64,000 bases of DNA from Streptomyces lucensis JCM 4490 (GCF_014650035.1 NZ_BMUE01000001.1:62001-126000), one strand, 5' to 3'; positions 26,149-34,817 are shown, numbered from the stretch's first letter. Notes: generated from the sequence alone by a model not told the origin. Numbers and translations are program-made.

Positions 26149-26649
26149 TCAGGTGAGCCGCAGGCGGAACGCCGGGCAGACGTCCGGGTCGTCGTCCTCG
26201 TAGAGGTGGGTCCGCTTCGAGTCCGTGGCGATCGACAGCGCGTCGAGGGTGTAGCCGCGCAGGAAGAGCCTCGGCTCGGTGATGAAGAGGTGGACCTGCG
26301 CGTGCTCGCCGGAGCGGGTCCCTCCCTCCACGTCCCAGGTGCCCTTCCCGTCGAACGTGTCGCCGAGTTCGCCCCGGTACCAGTCCCCGGTCGGCCAGTC
26401 GTGGACGGTGACCGTGCCGCCTGGCTTGCCGCCGGACGTCTTCAGGGTGATCGTCGCACCCTTGGCGTGGCCCTCCCCGACATAGGTGCCGGCCAGTTCA
26501 CCGGAGGTGGCGGAGACCGCCTGCTTCCCCATGCAGGCCTCCACGGAAGAGGCCGCGGAGGAGCAGCCGGCCAGGGGAGACAGCAGCCCCAGCACGGCGG
26601 CGGCCGTCACCAGGCGCGGACGACCGCCCGCCGGGAGGACTCGGGACAC
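26149..26649 (-). CDS. Lipoprotein of unknown function in WXG cassette
   Basis: 166 residues. The N-terminus is a lipoprotein signal: basic residues, a hydrophobic core (LVTAAAVLGLLSP) and lipobox LAGC with Cys29 as the lipidated residue. The mature part is mostly beta-strand-like (GATITLKTSGGKPGGTVTV, WDVEGG) and resembles no family I can name. The start GTG at 26649 lies 4 nt after the stop of the WXG gene, with GGGGAA upstream, so it belongs to that operon. It may be an accessory or protective partner of the WXG protein; that is inference from position. Confidence 0.7.
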   Translation of the reverse strand: MSRVLPAGGRPRLVTAAAVLGLLSPLAGCSSAASSVEACMGKQAVSATSGELAGTYVGEGHAKGATITLKTSGGKPGGTVTVHDWPTGDWYRGELGDTFDGKGTWDVEGGTRSGEHAQVHLFITEPRLFLRGYTLDALSIATDSKRTHLYEDDDPDVCPAFRLRLT

Positions 26650-26653
26650 GGGT

Positions 26654-27793
26654 TCACTTCCCCTTCGCCGGAATGCGCTCGGTCCAGACGATCTCCTGGT
26701 CCACGGACGAGAACACGCCATCATCGCGATTGAACTTCTCGAGCCAGTCGTAATAGCCGACGTAGTGCAGGAACGACTCGTTGCTCGTGTTGTTGTGCAG
26801 CTTGTACTCGACGACCAGCGAACCGTCGGGCTCCTGACCCTTGACCGTGTAGTGCAGGTTGTACGAGCCGGTGAACGCCTCGCCGAGATGGTCCTCGTCC
26901 CCGGTGACGATCGCGGGCAGATCCGTGGTGACCAGCTTCTTCAGCGCGCCCAGCTTGCCGCTTTCCGAGATCGAGTACGACACGTTGCCCTCGGGCTGGC
27001 CGTCGCCGCGGAACTTGTCGAGCGTGTCCGCGCGGAGCTTGTCCATGCTCTCACTGGACCGGATCAGCTCGGTCATGTCGTCACCGCTGTGGTACTCGCG
27101 GTGCCGGGCGCCGTCCCCGGTCACCCAGTCCCAGCCGAGGGAGTACGGGTCGTCCGAACTGAGCCCCGGGTAGGGGTTCTTTCCCTGCATGGCGAGGTTC
27201 AGCGCGTTGTACTCGTCCTCCCCGATCCTCTTCGTCGAGTCGATGTCCCGGAACTTCGGGTCGTCGTTGAACCACTGGCCGAGGCCGATGTCGGCCATCA
27301 GGCTGTAGGCGAGGTCGCGGTCGGCCGTGACGCCGCGCTTGAGGGCCTGCGCGATCTCGCGCTCCGCCGTCTCGATGGCCTTCTGCTCCTTGTCGGTGAG
27401 CTCGGCCTTGCAGGCGCCTCCGACGACGTCGGGGGCCAGGGTTCCGTCCGTGTTGATGTGGACGCCCTGCGCCGTGGCACGCCGGACGGCGTCCTTGAGA
27501 TCCTTCTGGGCGGCCTTGAGATCGACCACCGCGTCCTCGACGACACGGCGCACCGCGTCGGCCACCTTCGTGGCGTCCTCCAGCTGACGCTGGATGTCGT
27601 CGATCATCTTCCAGGCGTACGGGGCCGCGGCCCCCTCCCAGTAGCCCTTGTCGCGCAACGGACTGAGCGCCTCGTCGTGCACACGCTGGCCGAGCCCCTT
27701 GATGTCCTTGTGGATGGACTCCCAGCGGTCCGCCAGGTCGTCCAGCGTCGACAGGTCCGCGGCCAGCAGGTCCTGGTAGAAGGTGCCGGCCAT
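26654..27793 (-). CDS. WXG-motif protein with large C-terminal domain (type VII secretion-like)
   Basis: 379 residues. The N-terminal ~110 residues are helical heptad-rich sequence with a WxG motif at Trp52-Gly54 (KGYWEGAAAP) between two predicted helices, as in WXG100/LXG-type secreted proteins. A middle helical region follows, then a C-terminal ~200-residue globular domain rich in aromatic and charged residues (YNLHYTVKGQ, FLHYVGYYDWLEKF) that I do not recognise. No signal peptide is present, consistent with type VII export. The ATG (27793) overlaps the upstream stop by 1 nt (TGATG), so it is translationally coupled. A toxin or effector role is a guess from architecture. Confidence 0.6.
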   Translation of the reverse strand: MAGTFYQDLLAADLSTLDDLADRWESIHKDIKGLGQRVHDEALSPLRDKGYWEGAAAPYAWKMIDDIQRQLEDATKVADAVRRVVEDAVVDLKAAQKDLKDAVRRATAQGVHINTDGTLAPDVVGGACKAELTDKEQKAIETAEREIAQALKRGVTADRDLAYSLMADIGLGQWFNDDPKFRDIDSTKRIGEDEYNALNLAMQGKNPYPGLSSDDPYSLGWDWVTGDGARHREYHSGDDMTELIRSSESMDKLRADTLDKFRGDGQPEGNVSYSISESGKLGALKKLVTTDLPAIVTGDEDHLGEAFTGSYNLHYTVKGQEPDGSLVVEYKLHNNTSNESFLHYVGYYDWLEKFNRDDGVFSSVDQEIVWTERIPAKGK

Positions 27794-28338
27794 CAGTAGT
27801 CCTCCAGCGCCGAGCGGATCCGCACCTGGTTCGCCGTCTGCCCGACGGCGACGTCGGTTCTGGTGTAGGTACCGTCGCTCGACCGCAGGCTCTCGGCGAT
27901 GTGGGCCAGCCATGCCGTCACCGTGCCGGCCTGCCGCTCCCACTGCCGGTGGGCGAGCTGGATCGCCAGTGCGGACTCGAACACCCCCAGGGCGCGCACG
28001 GCCTTCGACGCCGGGCCCTCCAGGGATGCGGCGGGCTTGTAGAACGCGTCGTAGATGTCGTCCAGCTGCCCGGCGGCCTTCTTGAGCACGCCGGGCGCGA
28101 TCTTCAGCCGGTCGCCCGGCCGGCCGGGCGACGGCGGCTTGATGAGCCCGGGCGTGTCGGGCTGCAGGGACGGCCGGTCCAGCGGATCGGCCGTGCTGCC
28201 GGCGGACGGAGCGGTGTAGTGCCCCTCCCAGCCCGGGAGCACGTGGTGCCGTTCGATCTCGTCCGGGGACAACGGCAGTTTCGACTGCCCCGGCTCCGGA
28301 AGCCTGTCATCCCCTTGTACGTCTTTGTGTTCGCTCAT
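27793..28338 (-). CDS. ESX/EspC-like helical partner protein
   Basis: 181 residues. Residues 1-80 are Pro/Gly-rich and probably disordered. Residues ~82-181 are helical (LKIAPGVLKKAAGQLDDIYDA ... SALAIQLAHRQWERQAGTVTAWLAHIAESLR), like the small helical partners of WXG proteins in type VII systems. The ATG at 28338 has GGGGGA 6 nt upstream. It is the first gene of a three-gene operon with the WXG protein and lipoprotein, and is divergent from the YbaK-like gene. The family assignment is tentative. Confidence 0.6.
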   Translation of the reverse strand: MSEHKDVQGDDRLPEPGQSKLPLSPDEIERHHVLPGWEGHYTAPSAGSTADPLDRPSLQPDTPGLIKPPSPGRPGDRLKIAPGVLKKAAGQLDDIYDAFYKPAASLEGPASKAVRALGVFESALAIQLAHRQWERQAGTVTAWLAHIAESLRSSDGTYTRTDVAVGQTANQVRIRSALEDY

Positions 28339-28466
28339 GAGAGATCCCCCGACCCCCGTCTCGCTGATGTCATGGAGCGCAGCAGCAAGATAATCATGAC
28401 GACGGCCGAAGATCACACCGGGCTTCGCGGGCGTTAATCCCCGTGAGCGCGATGCGGGCGATGTCG

Positions 28467-28472
28467 TAGCGT
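28467..28472 (+). promoter_or_regulatory. -10 hexamer of leaderless YbaK-like gene
   Basis: TAGCGT, 7 nt, then the ATG at 28480. Confidence 0.4.
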
Positions 28473-28479
28473 GCACACC

Positions 28480-28992
28480 ATGACGACAGCCGCCACCGGC
28501 GCGGAGGACCGCGGAGCCCACCCCCGGTTCGCGCAGGCCCTGCGCGCGCTGGGCCTCGACGACGTGCTCGCCCGGACCCGCCGTTTCCCGGACACCACCC
28601 GCACCGCCGCGGAGGCCGCCGCCGCGATCGGCTGCGAACTGAGCGAGATCTGCAAGTCACTGGTCTTCGCCGCCGACGGCGTGCCGGTGCTGGTCCTGAT
28701 GGACGGCGCCTCCCGCGTGGACGTGGAGCGGGTGCGCGAGGAACTGGGTGCCGGGAAGGTCACCCGCGCCGACGCCGGTGTCGTGCGCGAGACCACCGGG
28801 TACGCCATCGGCGGCGTACCGCCCTTCGGGCACCGCACGCGCACGCGCGTCCTCGCCGACCGCTCGCTGCTCGCGCACGATGTGGTGTGGGCGGCGGCCG
28901 GGACACCGCACACGGTCTTCCCGATCGCGCCGAAGGACCTCGTCGCCCACGCGGGCGCCGGCCTGGTGGACGTCCGCGAGCGGACCGCGTGA
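28480..28992 (+). CDS. YbaK/EbsC family aminoacyl-tRNA deacylase
   Basis: 170 residues. EICKSLVFAADGVPVLVLMDG includes the conserved Lys that clamps the aminoacyl-tRNA end, and TGYAIGGVPPFGH is the second signature of the family. Members hydrolyse mischarged tRNAs such as Cys-tRNA(Pro) or Ala-tRNA(Pro). The start fits a -10 box 7 nt upstream; no ribosome binding site is visible. It appears monocistronic. Confidence 0.87.
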   Translation: MTTAATGAEDRGAHPRFAQALRALGLDDVLARTRRFPDTTRTAAEAAAAIGCELSEICKSLVFAADGVPVLVLMDGASRVDVERVREELGAGKVTRADAGVVRETTGYAIGGVPPFGHRTRTRVLADRSLLAHDVVWAAAGTPHTVFPIAPKDLVAHAGAGLVDVRERTA

Positions 28993-29100
28993 CGCCGCAC
29001 GCGGGGTAGTCGTCGGGGCGAGGAACGGCGCGGCACCGCGCCGGCCGTACGACGATGGTCTCGGACCCCGAGGCAGCAACCGGACGACAGGGAGCCGTCA

Positions 29101-29997
29101 ATGACCGACAAGCCGACCGTCAGCGTCCTGGGCACCGGCATCATGGGTGCCGCCATGGCCCGCAACCTGTGCCGTGCCGGACTCGGCGTGCGCGTCTGGA
29201 ACCGCACCCGCGAGAAGGCCGAGCCACTGGCCGCCGACGGTGCCCGGGTCACCGGCACGCCCGCCGAGGCGGTGGACGGCGCCGACGTCGTCCTGACCAT
29301 GCTCTACGACGGCAACACCGTCCTGGACGTGATGCGCGAGGCCGCCCCCGCCCTGCGTCCCGGCACCGTGTGGGCGCAGTGCACCACGGCGGGGACCGAA
29401 CTGGTCCCCGACCTGGCCGCGTTCGCCCGCGAACACGGACTGGTCTTCTACGACGCCCCCGTCCTCGGCACCCGCCGGCCCGCCGAGGACGGTCAGCTGA
29501 CCGTGCTGGCGGCGGGCCCCGAGGAGGGCCGCCGGACGGTGGAGCCGGTCTTCGGCGCGGTGGGCGCCCGGACGGTGTGGACCGGCGACGACGGCGGCGC
29601 GGGCAGCGCCAGCCGGCTCAAACTGGTCGCCAACAGCTGGGTGATCGCGGCCACCGCCGCCACCGGCGAGGTCCTGGCCCTCGCCAAGGGCCTCGGCGTC
29701 GACCCGCGGCGGTTCTTCGAGCTCATCGAGGGCGGACCGCTCGACATGGGGTACCTGCGGGCCAAGGCCGCGCTGGTGCTCGACGGCGAGCTGTCGCCCG
29801 CGTCGTTCGCCGTGGCCACCGCCGAGAAGGACGCCCGGCTCATCGTCCGGGCGGGCGAACGCAGTGGAGTGCGGCTCGACGTCGCCGCCGCGGCCGCCGA
29901 ACGGTTCGCCCGCGCCGCCGCCCTGGGTCACGCGGACGAGGACATGGCCGCCGCCTACTTCGCCAGCTTCGGGGACGGCGGCCAGGCGCCGACATGA
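29101..29997 (+). CDS. NAD(P)-dependent beta-hydroxyacid dehydrogenase
   Basis: 298 residues. The N-terminal Rossmann motif is LGTGIMGAAMARNL (residues ~10-23), followed by the substrate-binding stretch near TTAGTELVPDLAAFA and the conserved Lys of SRLKLVANSWVIA, the catalytic Lys of 3-hydroxyisobutyrate/6-phosphogluconate-type dehydrogenases. The exact substrate is unknown. A GGGAG ribosome binding site lies 6 nt before the ATG. Confidence 0.87.
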   Translation: MTDKPTVSVLGTGIMGAAMARNLCRAGLGVRVWNRTREKAEPLAADGARVTGTPAEAVDGADVVLTMLYDGNTVLDVMREAAPALRPGTVWAQCTTAGTELVPDLAAFAREHGLVFYDAPVLGTRRPAEDGQLTVLAAGPEEGRRTVEPVFGAVGARTVWTGDDGGAGSASRLKLVANSWVIAATAATGEVLALAKGLGVDPRRFFELIEGGPLDMGYLRAKAALVLDGELSPASFAVATAEKDARLIVRAGERSGVRLDVAAAAAERFARAAALGHADEDMAAAYFASFGDGGQAPT

Positions 29998-30051
29998 CGG
30001 GCTGGGTGCCCTGGCGCACCCTGGAAGCAGCGGCTTTCGGAGGTGGTCCAC

Positions 30052-30327
30052 ATGATGCACACCGCTGTGGGATGGCACGTCGAGCTGGAGTTCATGGAGG
30101 ACGATCAGCACACGCGCGCGGTGGCCATGGTGCGTCTGGCAGACGGCACCGAGGTGCGGGCGCACGGTCGCGCGAGCCGGCACCAGGTCGACTCCAACCA
30201 GCCCAGGGTCGGCGAGGAGATCGCCGGCGCCCGCGCTCTCAACGAGCTGGCGATGCAACTGCTGACCAAGGCGCACGAGGAGATCGACACGGTGTCCGGA
30301 CGGACCTCGCACCCGATCCACGTGTGA
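30052..30327 (+). CDS. DUF1876-type small protein
   Basis: 91 residues. The pattern GWHVELEFMEDDQHTRAVAMVRL, then RASRHQVDSNQPRVGEEIAGARALNELA, matches the small actinobacterial DUF1876 proteins, predicted to fold like a dsRNA-binding domain. The function is unknown. GGAGG lies 8 nt before the ATG at 30052. It is 54 nt downstream of the dehydrogenase and followed by a terminator. Confidence 0.8.
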   Translation: MMHTAVGWHVELEFMEDDQHTRAVAMVRLADGTEVRAHGRASRHQVDSNQPRVGEEIAGARALNELAMQLLTKAHEEIDTVSGRTSHPIHV

Positions 30328-30390
30328 CGTGCGGACGGCGGCGCGGCGCGGTGGGTGCCCGCCGCCGTCCGGCGCGGATTCCCAGGCCGT

Positions 30391-30438
30391 GTCCGCGAAG
30401 CCGCCCGTCCCGCGGGCGAACGACGCGGCTTCGCGGAC
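30391..30438. terminator. 14-bp hairpin between convergent genes
   Basis: GTCCGCGAAGCCGC pairs perfectly with its complement across a 20-nt loop, just before the stop of the convergent serine hydrolase gene. Confidence 0.75.
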
Positions 30439-30443
30439 GCGAC

Positions 30444-31604
30444 CTAGGCGAGCGCGGTGCGCAGCGCCCGTACGAGGGCCTGGGCCCGGGGGTCCGCCGT
30501 CACGCTCTTGCGGAAGCCGTTGGTGACGTAGCCGAAGGCGATGCCCGTCCCGGGGTCGGCGAACGCCAGGGCGCCACCCCGGCCGGGGTGCCCGAAGGAG
30601 GCGGGGGAGAGCATCGGGGACGCGCCGCCGTGCAGCATGTAGCCGAGGCCGAAGCGGGTGCCGACGACCAGGACCCGGTCCGGGCCCGAGGACTCCTCGG
30701 CGCGGGCCAGTTCCGCGGTCCGGGGTGTGAAGAGCCGCCTGCCGCCGTCCACCTCGCCGATGAGCGAGGCGTAGAAGCGGGCCAGGCCGTCCGCGGTGGC
30801 GATGCCGTTGGACGCGGGCAGGACGGCCGCACGGTAGGCGTCCGCGTTCTCGTCGGCCGCCGGGGTGATCGCCGCGAACGCGCGGCGGGTCAGGGAGTTC
30901 TCGTCGGCGTAGGCCTCGGCCACCGCGCGCTTGGGGCGGGCCCGCAGGCCGCCCACGGCCTCCGGCGCCTCCAGGGGGCCGACGCGCCCCACGCGCGCGT
31001 GCTCCGTTGCCGGCAGGCCGAGCCACAGGTCCGCGCCGGCGGGCCCCGCGATCTCGTCGGCGATCCACTCGCCGACCGGGCGGCCGGTGACGCGCCGGAC
31101 CAGTTCGCCGACGAGCCAGCCGTACGTGTGGGCGTGGTAGCCGTGGTCCGTGCCCGGCTCCCACACCGGTGCCTGCGCGGCGACGGCCTCCGCGCCGAGG
31201 CCGGGATCGGCGGCCTCCCGCGGGGTCAGCGGCCGGTCCAGCACGGGCACGCCCGCGCGGTGGGCGAGCAGGTGCCTCACGCGCGTGTGCTCCTTGCCGG
31301 CCGCCTTGTACTCCGGCCAGTACGCGCCGACCGGGGCGTCCAGGTCCAGTTCGCCGCGCTGGTGCAGGAGCAGCAGCGCGGCGGCGGCGACGCCCTTGGT
31401 CGCGGACCGCACGACCTGCGCGGTGCCGCGCTCCCAGGGCGCGTCCCCGTCGATGTCCCTGGCGCCGGCCCACAGGTCCACGACCCGGTGGCCGTCGCGG
31501 TACACGGCGACGGCGGCGCCGCGCTCGCCGAGCAGCGCGAAGTTCGCTGCGAACGCCTCCCTGACCGGCTCGAAGCCCTCGGCCACAGTGCCGTTCACGT
31601 CCAC
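30444..31604 (-). CDS. Serine hydrolase of the class C beta-lactamase / EstB family
   Basis: 386 residues. The SxxK catalytic motif is Ser67-Ala-Thr-Lys70, the Tyr motif is around Tyr156 (GYHAHTYG), and the third motif is HPGRGG near residue 335. There is no signal peptide, so it is probably a cytoplasmic esterase rather than a beta-lactamase. The GTG at 31604 follows a GGGGA ribosome binding site. It seems monocistronic. Confidence 0.86.
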   Translation of the reverse strand: MDVNGTVAEGFEPVREAFAANFALLGERGAAVAVYRDGHRVVDLWAGARDIDGDAPWERGTAQVVRSATKGVAAAALLLLHQRGELDLDAPVGAYWPEYKAAGKEHTRVRHLLAHRAGVPVLDRPLTPREAADPGLGAEAVAAQAPVWEPGTDHGYHAHTYGWLVGELVRRVTGRPVGEWIADEIAGPAGADLWLGLPATEHARVGRVGPLEAPEAVGGLRARPKRAVAEAYADENSLTRRAFAAITPAADENADAYRAAVLPASNGIATADGLARFYASLIGEVDGGRRLFTPRTAELARAEESSGPDRVLVVGTRFGLGYMLHGGASPMLSPASFGHPGRGGALAFADPGTGIAFGYVTNGFRKSVTADPRAQALVRALRTALA

Positions 31605-31752
31605 GTCCGCCGTCCCCTCTTCCCTTGACCGATCGCCTGCGACAGTGCGTGCAACGGCGCACGTGCGCCTGCGATTCCTCGGTGGGGGCGGCCGGGCGGA
31701 ATCGTTACATCAGGAGTGCTGCGCGCGCCGCCGCGGTACGGTCCCCGGCGCG

Positions 31753-32502
31753 TCACGCGCCCGTGGTCACGGACCTCGGGTCGAAGCCGAACGGCAGCTC
31801 CAGGCGGTGCGCCCGCATCAGCTCCTCGTCGCAGAGCAGCTCGCCGGTGGGGCCGTCGGCCGCGATCACGCCGTCGCTGAGGACGAGCGAGCGCGGGCAC
31901 AGCTCCAGGGCGTAGGGCAGGTCGTGGGTGACCATGAGGACCGTCACATCCAGGGAGCGCAGGATGTCGGCGAGCTCGCGCCGGGAGGCCGGGTCGAGGT
32001 TGGAGGACGGCTCGTCCAGCACGAGGATCTCCGGCTCCATCGCGAGCACGGTCGCGACGGCGACCCGGCGGCGCTGGCCGAAGGACAGGTGGTGCGGCGG
32101 CCGGTCGGCGAAGTCCTGCATGCCGACCCGCTCCAGGGCGCCGCGCACCCGCTCCTCCAGCGCGGCACCCTTGACCCCGGCAGCCGCCGGCCCGAACGCC
32201 ACGTCCTCCCGGACCGTCGGCATGAACAGCTGGTCGTCCGGGTCCTGGAAGACGATGCCGACCTTCTGCCGGATCTCGGCCATGTGCCGCTTGCCGACCG
32301 GCAGCCCGGCCACGGTCACCGTGCCGGTGCCGCCGCCCAGGATGCCGTTCAGATGCAGCACCAGGGTCGTCTTCCCGGCGCCGTTCGGGCCGAGCAGCGC
32401 GACCCGTTCGCCGCGCGCGACGGAGAAGTCGACGCCGAACAGGGCCTGGTGGCCGTCCGGGTAGGCGAAGGCCAGTCCGGCCACGTGCAGCGAAGGTGTC
32501 AC
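31753..32502 (-). CDS. cbiO: ECF transporter ATPase (CbiO/NikO-like)
   Basis: 249 residues. Walker A is GPNGAGKTT, the Q-loop is VFQDPDDQLF (typical of ECF ATPases), the signature is LSFGQRRRVAVA, and Walker B is ILVLDEPSSNLDP. It energises the metal uptake system with CbiQ and CbiM. I take the GTG at 32502 as the start since it overlaps the cbiQ stop (GTGA); an ATG at 32511 is possible. It is the last gene of the operon. Confidence 0.88.
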   Translation of the reverse strand: MTPSLHVAGLAFAYPDGHQALFGVDFSVARGERVALLGPNGAGKTTLVLHLNGILGGGTGTVTVAGLPVGKRHMAEIRQKVGIVFQDPDDQLFMPTVREDVAFGPAAAGVKGAALEERVRGALERVGMQDFADRPPHHLSFGQRRRVAVATVLAMEPEILVLDEPSSNLDPASRRELADILRSLDVTVLMVTHDLPYALELCPRSLVLSDGVIAADGPTGELLCDEELMRAHRLELPFGFDPRSVTTGA

Positions 32503-33260
32503 AGGAACCATCCCAGCAGACAGACGACGAGGGCGGCGCAGGGGAGTGCGAGGGCGTACGACCACTGCGCCCGGGACGCGGTCACCTCGTCGATCACCGG
32601 CATCGAGCCCGCGTACCCCCGGCTCACCATGGCCAGGTGCACGCGCTCCCCGCGCTCGTAGGAGCGGATGAACAGCGCGCCGGCGGACTTGGCGAGCACG
32701 CCCCAGTGGCGCACGCCGCGGGCCTCGAAGCCGCGCGACTCACGGGCGATCCGCATCCGGCGCATCTCGTCGGTGATGACGTCGCCGTAGCGGATCATGA
32801 AGGAGGCGATCTGCACGAGCAGCGGCGGCAGCTTCAGCCGCTGCAGCCCGAGCAGCAGTTCGCGCAGCTCGGTGGTGGCGGCGAGCAGCACGGAGGCGGC
32901 GACCCCGAGCGTGCCCTTGGCGAGCACGTTCCAGGCGCCCCACAGCCCGCTCTCGCTCAGCGACAGCCCGAGGACGTGCACCCGCTCGCCCTCCGCCACG
33001 AACGGCATGAGCACCGCGAACGCTACGAACGGCACCTCGATCAGCAGCCGTTTCAGCAGGAAGCCGGCGGGCACGCGCGCGTGGTACGCGACGGACGCGA
33101 GCAGGACGGCGTACACGGCGAACGCCCACATCGCCTCGCGCGGGGTCGACACCACGACCACCACGAACAGGAACGCGGCGGCCAGCTTGGTGTGCGGCGG
33201 CAGGGCGTGCACGGGCGAGTGCCCGTGCCGGTAGAGCCGGTGCGCGTGTCCCGCCCCCAC
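32499..33260 (-). CDS. cbiQ: ECF transporter transmembrane component (CbiQ/NikQ-like)
   Basis: 253 residues, about five or six membrane segments. The two ARG-type coupling motifs are present as RIARESRGFEARG and MVSRGYAGSMP, which contact the ATPase. The N-terminus HAHRLYRHGHSPVHALPPHTKL begins the domain. The GTG start at 33260 lies 1 nt after the cbiM stop, and the stop overlaps cbiO, so all three are co-translated. Confidence 0.87.
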   Translation of the reverse strand: MGAGHAHRLYRHGHSPVHALPPHTKLAAAFLFVVVVVSTPREAMWAFAVYAVLLASVAYHARVPAGFLLKRLLIEVPFVAFAVLMPFVAEGERVHVLGLSLSESGLWGAWNVLAKGTLGVAASVLLAATTELRELLLGLQRLKLPPLLVQIASFMIRYGDVITDEMRRMRIARESRGFEARGVRHWGVLAKSAGALFIRSYERGERVHLAMVSRGYAGSMPVIDEVTASRAQWSYALALPCAALVVCLLGWFL

Positions 33261-33261
33261 G

Positions 33262-34314
33262 TCAGGCGCCCGTGCTCGCGGTCGAGGCGGGGGAGACGTC
33301 CGCGCCGCGGCGCCGGCGCACCGCCCAGAACACCGTGCTGCCCGCCACGACGGTGACACCGACGCCGATCACCCCCGCGAGACCGCCGGACAGCCGGGCG
33401 TCGGAGACGTCCTTGACGCCGTAGTCGGCGAGCGGGGAGCCGGACGACGCGTGCTTCTCCTCCTTCCGGTCGATCCCCTTGTCGTGCGCGACCTTCTCCA
33501 GGCCGTCCGGGTCGGCGGAGGCGTAGAAGCTGACGAAGCCGGCGAGGACGAGGGAGGCGACGAGACCGGTCGCCCACAGCGTGCGCCGCGAGGTGCGCGC
33601 CGCGACGGGCGCCGTGGGAGCGGGCGCGTCCACCAGCGCTCCGTTCACCCGCAACCGCAGCCGCTGCCGCAGGCCGCGCGCCCCGTGCACCAGGTCCGGG
33701 CGGACGGCGATGACGGCACCGACCGTGAGCGCGGTGATGACCGCCTCGCCGACGCCGATCAGCACGTGGACGCCGATCATGGCGGTCGCCACCTTGCCGA
33801 TGGCCACGTCCGTGGTGCCGCCGACCGCGTAGACGAACGTGAAGGCCACGGCCGCGGCCGGCACCGAGACCAGGGCGGCGACGAAGGAGGCGACCGTGAC
33901 CGAGCGCCGCTTGCGGGGCAGCACGGCGAGCAGCCCGCGGAACACGGCGTAGGAGACGACCGTGGTGACGATCGCCATGTCGGTGATGTTCACGCCGAGC
34001 GCGGTCAGCCCGCCGTCGGCGAACAGCACGCCCTGCATGAGCAGCACGACCGACACGCACAGCACACCCGTGAAGGGCCCGACGAGGATCGCGGCGAGCG
34101 CTCCGCCGAGGAGATGGCCGCTTGTTCCGGCCGCGACGGGGAAGTTGAGCATCTGTACGGCGAAGATGAACGCCGCCACGAGACCGGCCAGCGGGGCCGT
34201 CCGCTCGTCGAGTTCGCGGCGGGCGCCGCGCAGGCTCACCGCGAGGGCGCCGGCGGCGACCACTCCGGTGACCGCCGAGGTGGGGGCGTCGATGAATCCG
34301 TCAGGTACATGCAC
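33262..34314 (-). CDS. cbiM: ECF nickel/cobalt transporter substrate-binding component, CbiM-CbiN (PDGLE) fusion
   Basis: 350 residues. The N-terminus reads (M)HVPDGF, the Ni/Co-binding CbiM/NikM N-terminus with His2. About six membrane segments (GTSGHLLGGALAAILVGP) follow, and the C-terminal ~110 residues form a PDGLE/CbiN-like module with a TM, an outside loop (SADPDGLEKVAHDKG) and a second TM. The upstream Nur box points to nickel rather than cobalt. The GTG start lies 6 nt after a TAAACT -10 box, so the mRNA is leaderless. It leads the cbiM-cbiQ-cbiO operon. Confidence 0.88.
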   Translation of the reverse strand: MHVPDGFIDAPTSAVTGVVAAGALAVSLRGARRELDERTAPLAGLVAAFIFAVQMLNFPVAAGTSGHLLGGALAAILVGPFTGVLCVSVVLLMQGVLFADGGLTALGVNITDMAIVTTVVSYAVFRGLLAVLPRKRRSVTVASFVAALVSVPAAAVAFTFVYAVGGTTDVAIGKVATAMIGVHVLIGVGEAVITALTVGAVIAVRPDLVHGARGLRQRLRLRVNGALVDAPAPTAPVAARTSRRTLWATGLVASLVLAGFVSFYASADPDGLEKVAHDKGIDRKEEKHASSGSPLADYGVKDVSDARLSGGLAGVIGVGVTVVAGSTVFWAVRRRRGADVSPASTASTGA

Positions 34315-34320
34315 CGTTCA

Positions 34321-34326
34321 AGTTTA
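34321..34326 (-). promoter_or_regulatory. -10 hexamer of the nickel-transporter operon
   Basis: TAAACT on the minus strand, 6 nt before the GTG at 34314. The Nur box lies just upstream, across the -35 region. Confidence 0.6.
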
Positions 34327-34334
34327 GAGCCTTG

Positions 34335-34351
34335 TTGCGAACGCTTTGCAA
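34335..34351. promoter_or_regulatory. Nur box (nickel-responsive Fur-family operator)
   Basis: On the minus strand TTGCAA-AGCGT-TCGCAA, matching the streptomycete Nur consensus tTGCaa-N5-ttGCAA at all but one position. It overlaps the -35 region of the cbiMQO promoter, a classical repressor position. Confidence 0.75.
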
Positions 34352-34463
34352 GAAAGACGGCGTCTCGTCTTTCGCCGGGGCGCACGGCTGAAACTGTGCG
34401 ACTCTGGGTAGGAAGCGGATGCACGGCCTTCGCATAGGTCACCCAGCGTGAGAGGGCGGTCCG

Positions 34464-34817
34464 ATGTCCGTAGTCGAACAGTACGCACGCGCCCATGTCG
34501 TCACGGACGAGGACGACCCCGGGGCCATAGACCCCGGCGCGATACCCGTGGTCCTGCGCTACGACCCCGACAGCGATCCCCGGTCGGTCCGGATCGGTCT
34601 GCCCGGTACACACGAGTGGACCTTCTCACGCGCGTTGCTGGAGCGGGGCCTGCGCGCCCCGGCCGAGAGCGGTGCGGTGCGGGTGTGGCCGTGCGGGCGC
34701 GTCCAGGCCGTCGTGGAGTTCCACTCGGACAACGGTGTCGAGGTCGTGCAGTTCGAGTCGAAGGCCCTGGTCAGGTTCCTGCGCCGGACGTACACGGTCG
34801 AGCCCGTACGGACCTGA
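34464..34817 (+). CDS. ssgE: SsgA-like sporulation protein, probably SsgE
   Basis: 117 residues. It matches the SsgA-like protein (SALP) family: VLRYDPDSDPRSVRIGLPG, then TFSRALLERGL, RVWPCG and FESKALVRFLRRTY. SALPs occur only in sporulating actinomycetes and steer septation and spore wall maturation; SsgE is linked to correct spore separation. The identification as SsgE rests on its place beside two penicillin-binding protein genes and pmt, the S. coelicolor arrangement. It is convergent with the first PBP gene. Confidence 0.85.
   Translation: MSVVEQYARAHVVTDEDDPGAIDPGAIPVVLRYDPDSDPRSVRIGLPGTHEWTFSRALLERGLRAPAESGAVRVWPCGRVQAVVEFHSDNGVEVVQFESKALVRFLRRTYTVEPVRT

Noticed and set aside
34315..34463. 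Possible cobalamin riboswitch before cbiM
   Set aside because: The transcript appears leaderless (-10 box 6 nt before the GTG), leaving no room for a riboswitch; no B12-box sequence was seen.
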